Assembly (NCBI RefSeq): GCF_946885955.1
Contig: NZ_CAMPHI010000050.1
Location: 1 to 32,268 of the forward strand
DNA: 32,268 nucleotides
Origin: an uncultured Pseudomonas sp.
GTDB taxonomy: Bacteria; Pseudomonadota; Gammaproteobacteria; Pseudomonadales; Pseudomonadaceae
Reading direction: 5' to 3'
Made by a program: the position numbers and the translations under genes. The notes beneath the pieces are model-generated. The model was not told the origin of the DNA. It saw only the letters and a program-made list of their open reading frames with translations, and ran no database searches. Within the stretch, counting starts at the first letter, position 1, and every line of letters begins with the position of its first letter. Shown piece by piece: positions 23,197-31,060 of the stretch.

Positions 23197-24660
23197 ATGA
23201 GCACTCCTCCAGAGGCCATCATTCAAGAAATTCAAGAGCTTTACTGCTCCGACTCCATTCCGTGGATCGTCGGTTATAGCGGCGGTAAAGACTCAACGGC
23301 TTCGCTTCAGTTGATTTGGAATGCAGTAGCCGGCTTGCCGCCGGAGAAGCGCGTTAAAGAGATTCACGTCATCAGCACAGACACGCTGGTGGAAAATCCG
23401 GTAATTGCCGCGTGGGTGGTGCATTCACTCGAAAGCATCCGGCGTGCAGCGCATGAGCAAGGCTTGCCGATCAAAGCGCACCGCCTAACGCCGTCGCTGG
23501 AAAATCGGTTTTGGGTCAGTTTGATTGGCAAGGGGTATCCAGCTCCGCGTAACCGTTTTCGCTGGTGCACTGATCGGTTGAAAATCAGTGCTTCAACCAA
23601 GTTCATTCAGGACATGTCAGAAGCCAACAACGAGGCAATTTTGGTGCTTGGTCAGCGGCGTGGTGAAAGCCAGATTCGCGACAAGGTCATGGATGAATAC
23701 GCCGGCAGCACCCGCAGCCGCTTGAGCCGAAACAAAGACCCGAAGCTCTCCCGTGTATGGGTATACCTGCCGGTAGAAACCTGGACCAGTGATGACGTGT
23801 GGATGTACATCATCACGGAGCCCAACCCCTGGGGCGTCGATAACCAAGACCTGTTCAATATCTATCGCGGCGCTACGCCCGATGCGGAATGCCCGATTGT
23901 CGTGGATACCTCCACGCCGAGTTGTGGCGATAGCCGTTTCGGCTGTTATGTCTGCACCTTGGTTTCGCAAGATAAATCCATGCAGGCGATGATTCAGAAC
24001 GATGAACAAAAGACCTGGATGCAGCCCATCCTGGATTTCCGTAATAAGTACCTCACCATCAAAGACTGGGACGTTCGTGATTTTCAGCGCATGAATGGCC
24101 GTACCAAGTTAATGAATGGCTCGCTAATCCATGGCCCTTATTTGCAGGACTATCGAGCAACCTTGCTGGAGGAACTGCTGCGTACCCAGAAAATGCTGCG
24201 TGCGGCCAATGTGCCTGGGCATGACCGCATTGAGTTGATTTCCCTCGACGAGATCGACGAAATCCGTCGCATTTGGGTCGACGACAAAGGTGAAATTGAA
24301 GACCTGGTGCCAAAGATTTATGAGCGGGTATTTGATGAGCCATACCCCGGCATAGCGATGGAGCCTTTGCCACTCGAGCCAGAGGATTTGCAACTCTTAC
24401 GCGAAGTCGCTGGGGATGTAGACCCGGAAGCTGCCGAACGCTTGTATCGGCTTACTCGCAACTTGCTGGCCGTGCAGTTTCAGTCGATGCAGTCGCAAAA
24501 GCGCTCTAAGCATTTGGATCGTCTGAGTGAAGTGCTGAAATCCAATGCTTTCCGGAACGAAGAAGAGGCGTTGGCGTTTGCGATGGCCACAGAGGTAACA
24601 GCGAGCGAAGAAGAAACTCGCGGCGACGCACTTGAATTGATTCCGTTGGTAGAAGAGTAA
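23197..24660 (+). CDS. dndC: DndC, PP-loop sulfurtransferase of DNA phosphorothioation
   Basis: This encodes a 487-residue protein. The ATP-pyrophosphatase loop SGGKDS is at residues 28-33 in a PAPS-reductase-like fold. Cysteines that can hold the 4Fe-4S cluster are seen at C124 (FRWCTDRLK) and at C243, C250 and C253 (CGDSRFGCYVC). DndC is thought to activate the DNA phosphate for sulfur replacement with sulfur delivered from a cysteine desulfurase. The C-terminal quarter is acidic and helical, as in the family. It is the second gene of the operon, and only two bases separate its stop from dndD. Confidence 0.94.
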   Translation: MSTPPEAIIQEIQELYCSDSIPWIVGYSGGKDSTASLQLIWNAVAGLPPEKRVKEIHVISTDTLVENPVIAAWVVHSLESIRRAAHEQGLPIKAHRLTPSLENRFWVSLIGKGYPAPRNRFRWCTDRLKISASTKFIQDMSEANNEAILVLGQRRGESQIRDKVMDEYAGSTRSRLSRNKDPKLSRVWVYLPVETWTSDDVWMYIITEPNPWGVDNQDLFNIYRGATPDAECPIVVDTSTPSCGDSRFGCYVCTLVSQDKSMQAMIQNDEQKTWMQPILDFRNKYLTIKDWDVRDFQRMNGRTKLMNGSLIHGPYLQDYRATLLEELLRTQKMLRAANVPGHDRIELISLDEIDEIRRIWVDDKGEIEDLVPKIYERVFDEPYPGIAMEPLPLEPEDLQLLREVAGDVDPEAAERLYRLTRNLLAVQFQSMQSQKRSKHLDRLSEVLKSNAFRNEEEALAFAMATEVTASEEETRGDALELIPLVEE

Positions 24661-24662
24661 CC

Positions 24663-26651
24663 ATGGCCAAGCTCACCATCACCCAGATATCCATTGAAAA
24701 TCTGGGGCCCTTCCGTGAACGGCAAACGTTTGATTTGAGTGTTAGTGAGGCCCGTCCGGTCATCTTGATCAAGGCGCTTAACGGCAGTGGCAAAACTACG
24801 CTGTTGACGGCGCTTCAGGTTGGCTTATACGGCTACAAGGCCGTCAATTTGACTCGCCGTTCCGAGTACGACCAGCTCATTGTTGGGCTACAGCGTAAAG
24901 ACGCAGTCGGCAATGCACGAATTGAAATAGCACTCAGCGTAGAGGTCGGGGCTAATCGTCAGGATATGACCCTGCGGCGCGAGTGGCTGCCGAGCGGTGC
25001 CAACTACCGTGAGGACTTCAAAGTATCCATTGGAAACTTTGTTGACCATGAGTTCACCGAGAACTGGGACGAGTACATTAACGGCATCCTCCCCGTAGAG
25101 CTGGTGCAACTCTTCCTGTTTGACGGTGAAAAAATCGAAGCCTTGGCAAACCCTGAACGTTTGCCGGACTTGCTGCGCCGCGCTACGGAGGTGTTTCTCG
25201 GCCTGGGTGGTATTGATGCGCTATCCAGCGACCTCAAGGCTGTAGAGCGCCGTACTGGAGGCAAAAAGTCCGTATCCGCCGAGCTTAATGAAGCCCAGGC
25301 TCAGGCTGATGCGTTTAAAAAGCAGTTGGATGAGGTCGGGAGTCGCATTGAGCTGTTAACTCAGCGCCATGCGCACGCGCAGTCCGAGGTGGAAGCGGCC
25401 CAGCGTGAACTCGAGAAATTTTCCACCGACGCTAAGCGCAGTGGCTTAAGTGTTTACCAACAAGCCGCTGAGCTGAAAGGGCGCGCTTCCATCGCTGTAG
25501 AGCAGCACAAACAGGCGCGCAGTGGGTTAGTGGCTGCCCTTGAAGATCCGCTGTTGCCTCTGGCTTGGTTAGGGCCGCTTTGGGAGCAATACAAAGTTCA
25601 ATGGCAAGATGATCGACAAGCCCATAACGCAGCGCTGCTGGCTGATGAGTTCGCTAAGCGGGACCGCCGCATTCTCGAGGCTTTATCCGCCGCCGCACCG
25701 CAAGCCAGTCAGGCAGTAGCCAGTTTGCTGGAGCAAGACCTGCTTGGCTTCAGTACGCAGTTATCCCACACCCCGGTGTTACAGCCCGGTGCCGAACCTG
25801 ACGATATTGAGCCACGGCTGGAGCAGGCCAAAGCCCAGCTGAAGAGAGCTGTTGCCAAGGTGGAAGACGCTGCATACGGCCTGGATAAGGCTGAGCGCGC
25901 GGTAGGGCAGATACCTGCTGATGAGCAGCTTGCAGGTGTTCTAGAGCAGATGAAGGCGCACACCAAAGCTGTCTCTGCCGCTGAAGCGCTTTTGCATGGC
26001 CTCACTAATGAGCTGGCTGAGGCTCGTACTTCCCAAGCTCACGCCAGCAGCCGTATGGAAGCTGCCTTGCAGAAAGTAAAGGCGGAGATGAAAGACAACG
26101 CCTTTGAGCTGCAGATGCTCGAGGCTGCTGCTCGCGCTAGAACTACCTTGGTGGTATTCCGTGAAAAATTGCTGGCCTCGAAGGCCTTGTGGCTTTCCGA
26201 GATGATTACCTCGGAGTTCAAACAGTTGCTGCGCAAGCGTAACTTGATCTCCCGAGTGCTAGTCGAGCCACAAACGTATGAAGTTTCTATTGAGGACGTC
26301 AACGGTCATATGTTGCCGATGGAGCGTCTGTCTGCCGGTGAGCGGCAAATCCTGGCGATTGCCGTGCTTAGCGCCTTGATCCGTGAACGCAAGGGGCGTT
26401 TCCCGGTCGTGGTCGATACGCCGCTGGCGCGTTTGGATCGTAGCCATCGAGAGGCCCTAATCCATAACTTCTTCGCCAAGGTTTCCCACCAGGTACTGGT
26501 GCTCTCCACGGATGAAGAAGTGGAGGGCAGTGTGCATACCGCCCTGGAACAACATATGAGCCGCGAATACGCGCTCACCTTCGATGATGCTAGCCGCCGT
26601 AGCATTGCCAGCGTCCACGCGCATCAGCTCCAACTAGAAGCCGCACTATGA
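24663..26651 (+). CDS. dndD: DndD, SMC/Rad50-like ATPase of DNA phosphorothioation
   Basis: This encodes a 662-residue SMC-type ATPase. The Walker A loop is ALNGSGKTT at residues 38-46, with Ala in place of the first Gly. Two coiled-coil arms fill about 200-290 and 385-530 (for example ELNEAQAQADAFKKQLDEVG and EQAKAQLKRAVAKVEDAAYG). The ABC signature is LSAGERQ (556-562), Walker B is FPVVVDTP (580-587) and the D-loop ARLD follows. This is the standard DndD plan; the family is proposed to open or alter the DNA so that DndC and DndE can act. Its stop overlaps the dndE start (ATGA). Confidence 0.93.
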   Translation: MAKLTITQISIENLGPFRERQTFDLSVSEARPVILIKALNGSGKTTLLTALQVGLYGYKAVNLTRRSEYDQLIVGLQRKDAVGNARIEIALSVEVGANRQDMTLRREWLPSGANYREDFKVSIGNFVDHEFTENWDEYINGILPVELVQLFLFDGEKIEALANPERLPDLLRRATEVFLGLGGIDALSSDLKAVERRTGGKKSVSAELNEAQAQADAFKKQLDEVGSRIELLTQRHAHAQSEVEAAQRELEKFSTDAKRSGLSVYQQAAELKGRASIAVEQHKQARSGLVAALEDPLLPLAWLGPLWEQYKVQWQDDRQAHNAALLADEFAKRDRRILEALSAAAPQASQAVASLLEQDLLGFSTQLSHTPVLQPGAEPDDIEPRLEQAKAQLKRAVAKVEDAAYGLDKAERAVGQIPADEQLAGVLEQMKAHTKAVSAAEALLHGLTNELAEARTSQAHASSRMEAALQKVKAEMKDNAFELQMLEAAARARTTLVVFREKLLASKALWLSEMITSEFKQLLRKRNLISRVLVEPQTYEVSIEDVNGHMLPMERLSAGERQILAIAVLSALIRERKGRFPVVVDTPLARLDRSHREALIHNFFAKVSHQVLVLSTDEEVEGSVHTALEQHMSREYALTFDDASRRSIASVHAHQLQLEAAL

Positions 26652-27031
26652 TCGATAGAATCCGCCTAACCGCTGCCGCCAAGATTCAGCTCTCCACCCT
26701 AAAGCGCAAGACGGGGATTGAGCATTACAACGCGCTGTGCCGGCATGCGTTGTGTGTGTCGCTTGCCAATTCATCAATGCCACCGGAAGAGGACTTTAAC
26801 TTTAATGGTGGTGTTGAGATTGATTGGCGGACATTTACGGGGGGGCATGAGGCTTTGTATCTAAATTTGATATTGCTTCGTATGCAGCAAGACGGGATCG
26901 ATGCAAGTTTGGAGGCCGTTAGGAAAACCTGTGCTGGTCATTTGCATAGGGGGCTTTCTTATCTGGCAAGTAAAGGGGATGAATATTTGGTTAGTGCTTT
27001 AACGCTTGTAGTGGTCTCGGATAAGATTTGA
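26648..27031 (+). CDS. dndE: DndE, DNA-binding subunit of DNA phosphorothioation
   Basis: This encodes a 127-residue protein. The N-terminus (IDRIRLTAAAKIQLSTLKRK, then TGIEHYNALCRHALCVSLA) is typical of DndE, a small helical protein that binds nicked DNA through a basic surface. Translation is coupled to dndD by the ATGA overlap. It is the last gene of the operon and runs into a shared terminator. The second half of the gene uses noticeably more AT-rich codons than the first, which may mark an old recombination edge near 26770; the protein itself looks complete. Confidence 0.88.
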   Translation: MIDRIRLTAAAKIQLSTLKRKTGIEHYNALCRHALCVSLANSSMPPEEDFNFNGGVEIDWRTFTGGHEALYLNLILLRMQQDGIDASLEAVRKTCAGHLHRGLSYLASKGDEYLVSALTLVVVSDKI

Positions 27032-27063
27032 GTATTATAGGTGAAGAAATAGTAGGGGAATGT

Positions 27064-27084
27064 GACCGCTTTTAGAAAGCGGTC
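27064..27084. terminator. Bidirectional terminator after dndE
   Basis: GACCGCTTT and AAAGCGGTC form a perfect 9-base stem with a 3-base loop, followed by TGTTTTA. The stop codon of the nuclease gene (27072-27074) lies in the loop, so the terminator covers its 3' end. It separates the convergent dnd and GHKL/nuclease operons. Confidence 0.75.
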
Positions 27085-27545
27085 TGTTTTAGGTATTTTT
27101 GATATTCTTCTATTACTGTATTTATTGCATGTTCTGCAAAGGACTCAACATCAAAGCTGAGTGATATTCGCGGTGACCTCTTTACTGATCTAGAAAGAAG
27201 TTTTTTGGGTTCTCCGAAAGAGTTTTCATTGAGGTAAAATAATCGGTGGATTTCATCTTCAATTGCAAGGCGAGCGAACTTTCTCTTTCGCTCATCTTCT
27301 CTATCTATAACTTCGCAATGTAAGCCTATATAAACGAACTCTCCTCCATAGGGGGAGCATTCGGTAGTCTCTAGTTCTCTTCTCAGCTTTTCGTAAAATG
27401 AGCTGTCCGCCTTGCTTAAATGACTACCCCATCTGGAAGTTGGAAGATTTCCTGTCTCGCCAATGTAGGCATGGTTTGACGTGAAGATAGCATATAAGTA
27501 AGAGCAATTACGGAACCCCCATACTGTTCCGCAGTGGTAGATCAT
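27072..27545 (-). CDS. GIY-YIG-type nuclease
   Basis: This encodes a 157-residue protein with the GIY-YIG nuclease signature: a first strand YLYAI (residues 16-20) in the GIY place, AYIGET (YIG at 27-29), a conserved Arg in SRWGSH (R38) and a downstream acidic helix (AIEDEIHRLF) with a later Asn (YLNEN). These are the positions of the metal-binding Glu and Asn in the family. A basic C-terminal part (KKLLSRSVKRSPR) may bind DNA. ATG at 27545 overlaps the stop of the GHKL gene (ATGA, with GAGGAAAA as ribosome site), so the two products are made together, probably as one complex. Its target is not known. Confidence 0.72.
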   Translation of the reverse strand: MIYHCGTVWGFRNCSYLYAIFTSNHAYIGETGNLPTSRWGSHLSKADSSFYEKLRRELETTECSPYGGEFVYIGLHCEVIDREDERKRKFARLAIEDEIHRLFYLNENSFGEPKKLLSRSVKRSPRISLSFDVESFAEHAINTVIEEYQKYLKQTAF

Positions 27546-29269
27546 TTTTCCTCCTGATTCTCGTATGTCCAATCTACAAGGAAGTTGTCTATGTTTTTAT
27601 GAAATCGCCGGAAAGCATTTTCTAACTTCTCTGTGTCTATGTCTGTCTCGTTGTTGAATACATTGTTTTCTGCGACGCCTGCGGCAAAAATCAGTGCTTC
27701 AATGGTGAGCCGCTCTTTTGTGCCGTCTTCAAATCGACTTATAAATTCTTCATAAAATGGATGAGTTTTGTTTATATAAATGTAAACACCCTGGATAGAG
27801 TCGAAGTAGGCCTTCCATAGTTGGCGTGGGGGTATACTTTCTGAATATCTGATTTTTTTGAAACTGTTATCGTCTTCTTCGATTACTTCAGAGGGTTTTT
27901 CAACTTCAGCAGCCTCAATCTCTACTTGCGCTTCTTTATGTTTCTTGCGCTGCCTTTCTAAAGTGATTTCACTTGGTGCACCTTTGCCTGTTTCTTGTGG
28001 GTCATCTTCAGAAACGTCGCGTAGCGTAAGGTTGAACGACTCGCCCTCACCATGCCTGATTTTTATTTTCTCTTGACAGGCTTGGCGAATCTCCTTGGCG
28101 GTTCGTATGGCTTGCTTAACTATTTTTTCCAGGCTTCCTAAAATCTCATCATCTATTTCTAGGCGCTGTTTAGAAACGTCGACATGCAATATGTCATCGT
28201 GCTGGTCGAGAATCTCAAATCTAAATCGGATATTTATGTCATCTTTTGTAACTAGCGGCTTTCCATTTGGGCCTTCTAAGCTGTCTCCCCAGCGAATAAG
28301 CCTACCGTTGCGATATATGAAGAACCCACTATTTTCTCTAGATACGCGATATGCTTTGACCTGTTGTTTTTGGTCGGGCGAGAGAGGTGAGGACTCCTCT
28401 GCCATACTCGCCTGCGGAAATGCTACAGCTTTAACTCTAATAGGCGGAAGGTTGTTGTCATTTTTATCTTTGAAAGAGTCCCAGTCCCTGTCTAGTACTA
28501 GGTAAGGACTGTAGAAGTCATAAGTTTCGGGGTCCCATCCTGTATGTTGAGATGCCTGCTCAACAAACAATAGATCTTTTGCTGTGATTTCTTCATATTC
28601 TCCGTTAGTGTCGTGCGGAGATACTCTTAGCTTTATTTTTAATGGTTGTTTTTCATTTATGAGAAAAGAATAGTATACAACGCCAAGCCGTTCTTTTAAT
28701 TTGGATACTGTTGAGCCTGGAGATGATTGGTTAACGTTTTCGCAGCCAGATATTTCGACAATAGTTCCGGATTTTTCACGGAGGAGTTGCTTTGCTAGTT
28801 CTAGCTCGTCTGGATTTAGTTCTCTTTGTGTTATTTCTAATTTCCCAATGTCCTCAATTTTTTTTAGGTCAAAGATATACTTGCTTGAGATGACGTCATT
28901 TTTCTTGCTGATTATGCTTATTTTTGTACCTAAAGATAGACCCGCTGCTTTTAAGCCCATTCCGTATTTTGAAAGGCTATTTGGCTTGTAGTTTCGGTCT
29001 GAGCCAAGCTTGAATGCATTAACTATTTCATTGTGGTCCATTCCGCGTCCGTTATCCACTATTTGATAATGGTCTACGCTGTTTCTGGACTTTAATGTTC
29101 TTCCTTCTCTGAGCTTTAGAGTTACGAATATTTCAGCTGCATTTGCCGTCACAGAGTTGTCTATGATATCCATGATTGCGGTGTGTGGTTCATACCCTAT
29201 TTTGGAGATTGCCTCGCACACTCTAAGGGCGTCGAATCCGACTTCAACTTGTTTTTCGGTAGTGCTCAT
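27542..29269 (-). CDS. MORC/MutL-like GHKL ATPase
   Basis: This encodes a 575-residue protein. The N-terminal GHKL ATPase has the N-box IMDIIDNSVTANA (residues 32-44), the G1 box VDNGRGMD (71-78) and the G2 box KYGMGLKAAGLSLG (101-114). The position of the catalytic Glu in the N-box is Asp34, as in some relatives. LGSDR follows at 88-92. A transducer-like domain comes next (FFIYRNGRLIRWGDSL, at about 310). The C-terminal third is acidic and charged (KKHKEAQVEIEAAEVEKPSE), with a final helical domain. This is the plan of bacterial MORC-like ATPases found in restriction systems. It is AT-rich. The start lies just after the nrdB terminator, with AGGGAA upstream. Confidence 0.82.
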   Translation of the reverse strand: MSTTEKQVEVGFDALRVCEAISKIGYEPHTAIMDIIDNSVTANAAEIFVTLKLREGRTLKSRNSVDHYQIVDNGRGMDHNEIVNAFKLGSDRNYKPNSLSKYGMGLKAAGLSLGTKISIISKKNDVISSKYIFDLKKIEDIGKLEITQRELNPDELELAKQLLREKSGTIVEISGCENVNQSSPGSTVSKLKERLGVVYYSFLINEKQPLKIKLRVSPHDTNGEYEEITAKDLLFVEQASQHTGWDPETYDFYSPYLVLDRDWDSFKDKNDNNLPPIRVKAVAFPQASMAEESSPLSPDQKQQVKAYRVSRENSGFFIYRNGRLIRWGDSLEGPNGKPLVTKDDINIRFRFEILDQHDDILHVDVSKQRLEIDDEILGSLEKIVKQAIRTAKEIRQACQEKIKIRHGEGESFNLTLRDVSEDDPQETGKGAPSEITLERQRKKHKEAQVEIEAAEVEKPSEVIEEDDNSFKKIRYSESIPPRQLWKAYFDSIQGVYIYINKTHPFYEEFISRFEDGTKERLTIEALIFAAGVAENNVFNNETDIDTEKLENAFRRFHKNIDNFLVDWTYENQEEK

Positions 29270-29291
29270 ATGAGTTCCCTATAGCCTGAAA

Positions 29292-29314
29292 AAAACCCCG
29301 CGATGCGGGGTTTT
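29292..29314. terminator. nrdB terminator
   Basis: AAAACCCCGC and GCGGGGTTTT form a perfect 10-base stem with loop GAT, with A/T runs on both sides. It ends nrdB transcription on the minus strand. The island's GHKL gene begins about 25 bases beyond it, so this is a likely island edge. Confidence 0.85.
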
Positions 29315-29349
29315 ATTTTTGCCCGATCCATTTAGGCCTATTTGCAAGA

Positions 29350-30600
29350 TCAATCCCAGCTCAACGCCCCACCAGTCTGATACTCAATAACCCGAGTCTC
29401 AAAGAAGTTCTTCTCCTTCTTCAAGTCCATGATTTCGCTCATCCATGGGAACGGATTCGTCGTACCCGGATACTCCTCTTTCAACCCAATCTGAGTCAAC
29501 CGACGGTTGGCGATAAATTTGAGGTAGTCCTCCATCATCGCGGCGTTCATGCCCAGTACGCCGCGCGGCATGGTGTCGCGGGCGTATTCGATTTCCAGTT
29601 GGGTGCCCTGGAGGATCATCTGGGTCGCTTCTTCTTTCATGCTGGCATCCCACAGGTGTGGGTTTTCGATCTTGATCTGGTTGATCACGTCGATGCCGAA
29701 GTTCAGGTGCATGGATTCGTCGCGCAGGATGTATTGGAACTGCTCGGCGACGCCGGTCATTTTGTTGCGGCGGCCCATGGAGAGGATCTGGGTGAAGCCG
29801 CAATAGAAGAAGATGCCTTCCAGTACGCAGTAGTAGGCGATCAGGTTACGCAGCAGTTCTTTGTCGGTCTCGACGGTGCCGGTGTTGAAGGTCGGGTCGG
29901 AGATCGAGCGGGTGTATTTGAGGCCCCAGCTGGCTTTTTTCGCGACGCTTGGGATCTCGTGGTACATGTTGAAGATCGCGCCTTCGTCCATGCCTAGGGA
30001 TTCGATGCAGTACTGGTAGGCGTGGGTGTGGATCGCTTCTTCGAAGGTCTGGCGCAGGATGTACTGGCGGCACTCCGGGTTGGTGATCAGGCGGTACACG
30101 GCCAGGGCCAGGTTGTTGGCGACCAGGCTGTCGGCGGTGGAGAAGAAGCCGAGGTTGCGCATGACGATGCGGCGCTCGTCGTCGGTCAGGCCGTCGGTGC
30201 TTTTCCACAACGCGATGTCCGCGTTCATGTTCACTTCCTGGGGCATCCAGTGGTTGGCGCAACCATCCAGATACTTCTGCCAGGCCCAGTCGTACTTGAA
30301 GGGCACGAGCTGGTTGAGGTCGGCGCGGCAGTTGATCATGCGCTTTTCGTCGACCGCGACGCGGGCGGCGGAGCCTTCCAGCTCGGCCAGGCCTTCGGCG
30401 ATGTCGAGTTGGTCCAGCGCGGCTTTGGCGCGGGCCACGGCGGCGCTGTCGTCAGCGGCCACGGCGCGGGCTTCGACGGCGGCGGCGCCGCCGACCTGGT
30501 CGAGTTTGTCGATGTTCATGTCTGCGACTTGGGCAGTGGTGTTGCTGGAAGCGACTGCGTCTGCGCCGTCTTCTTTGTCGAATTCATCCCAGCTAAGCAT
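29350..30600 (-). CDS. nrdB: Class Ia ribonucleotide reductase, beta subunit
   Basis: This encodes a 416-residue small subunit that holds the di-iron tyrosyl radical for making deoxyribonucleotides with NrdA. Iron ligands and the radical Tyr are seen in [10 protein letters not shown] (E-x2-H-x3-Y). A second ligand set is in [10 protein letters not shown] (E-x2-H). The N-terminus carries an Ala/Asp-rich extension of about 80 residues, common in Pseudomonas NrdB. The C-terminal tail GGALSWD is the part that docks into NrdA. It has its own promoter with a LexA box, separate from nrdA. Confidence 0.95.
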   Translation of the reverse strand: MLSWDEFDKEDGADAVASSNTTAQVADMNIDKLDQVGGAAAVEARAVAADDSAAVARAKAALDQLDIAEGLAELEGSAARVAVDEKRMINCRADLNQLVPFKYDWAWQKYLDGCANHWMPQEVNMNADIALWKSTDGLTDDERRIVMRNLGFFSTADSLVANNLALAVYRLITNPECRQYILRQTFEEAIHTHAYQYCIESLGMDEGAIFNMYHEIPSVAKKASWGLKYTRSISDPTFNTGTVETDKELLRNLIAYYCVLEGIFFYCGFTQILSMGRRNKMTGVAEQFQYILRDESMHLNFGIDVINQIKIENPHLWDASMKEEATQMILQGTQLEIEYARDTMPRGVLGMNAAMMEDYLKFIANRRLTQIGLKEEYPGTTNPFPWMSEIMDLKKEKNFFETRVIEYQTGGALSWD

Positions 30601-30640
30601 GGCTCGGCTCCTGGCTTGTGGGGCGGTGAAATAACCGGCC

Positions 30641-30656
30641 CTGTATGGATGTACAG
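30641..30656. promoter_or_regulatory. LexA (SOS) box upstream of nrdB
   Basis: CTGTATGGATGTACAG fits the LexA consensus CTG-N10-CAG, with the extended CTGTA/TACAG ends. It lies 41-56 bases before the nrdB start, just after the -10 box, so bound LexA would block transcription. It predicts nrdB induction on DNA damage. Confidence 0.65.
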
Positions 30657-30660
30657 TTTG

Positions 30661-30688
30661 ATTATGTTCCGTTGCGTACTGCGCGCAA
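30661..30688 (-). promoter_or_regulatory. nrdB sigma-70 promoter
   Basis: On the minus strand, -35 TTGCGC (30683-30688) and -10 CATAAT (30661-30666) with a 16-base spacer. The LexA box begins four bases downstream of the -10. Confidence 0.55.
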
Positions 30689-30968
30689 GGGCAAAACGGG
30701 TGCCGCTGGTCGGGGGTGGCTGGCCCTGTCGGGCCATTGCTCTACCTCCGTGCCGCGCTCCTTGGGGAGCGTGGCGGGTATTTATGGGGGTGTTGCCTTT
30801 TTCCCCTCACCCTAACCCTGGCTGCGCGCCCCGCTCCTGGGGGAGAGGGAATTGATCGTGGTGTGCTTGGGAGCTTTTCACCCTTCGAGCTTGTGGTTTC
30901 GCGGCCGAGGCCGCTCCTACAAAAACGTTCAGCATTCGAGCGTGTAGCTGAGCGAGTGAGCGCTAGGC

Positions 30969-31029
30969 GCCTGTCAGGTCGGAGCCCCTGAGCGTACGCA
31001 TGTACGTGATGGGGGCCGACCTGACAGGC
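30969..31029. terminator. Long hairpin after nrdA
   Basis: GCCTGTCAGGTCGG (30969-30982) pairs perfectly with CCGACCTGACAGGC (31016-31029). A smaller inner stem (AGCCCC with GGGGGC) and CGTACGCATGTACG lie between. It starts about 30 bases after the nrdA stop. No U-run is present, so it could be a terminator, an mRNA-stabilising hairpin or a repeat. Confidence 0.55.
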
Positions 31030-31060
31030 AACAACGCGCGCGCCGCTCAGATACGCGCGC

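Larger units (their letters stand above)
30601..31060. other. nrdA-nrdB intergenic region with repeats
   Basis: No gene is seen in these 460 bases. Besides the nrdB promoter and LexA box at the left, and the long hairpin (30969-31029), there are two common Pseudomonas-type repeats: a CCTCACCCTAACCC / GGGGGAGAGG unit around 30804-30850, and a GCGGCCGAGGCCGCTCCTAC unit at 30901-30920. Confidence 0.6.

Noticed and set aside
27542..29269. GHKL ATPase as DNA gyrase B, HSP90 or MutL of mismatch repair
   Set aside because: The ATPase boxes are GHKL but the LGSD segment, the acidic C-terminus and the neighbour fit MORC-like proteins better; no topoisomerase or MutL C-terminal domain is seen.
27072..29269. 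DndF, DndG or DndH
   Set aside because: DndF and DndH are large ATPase/helicase-type proteins of a different form; neither protein here has their motifs.
29270..29349. tRNA or attachment site at the island edge
   Set aside because: Only the nrdB terminator and the start region of the GHKL gene are visible; no cloverleaf can be formed.
30022..30855. 277-residue open frame on the plus strand over nrdB
   Set aside because: Shadow of nrdB; no ribosome site or domain.
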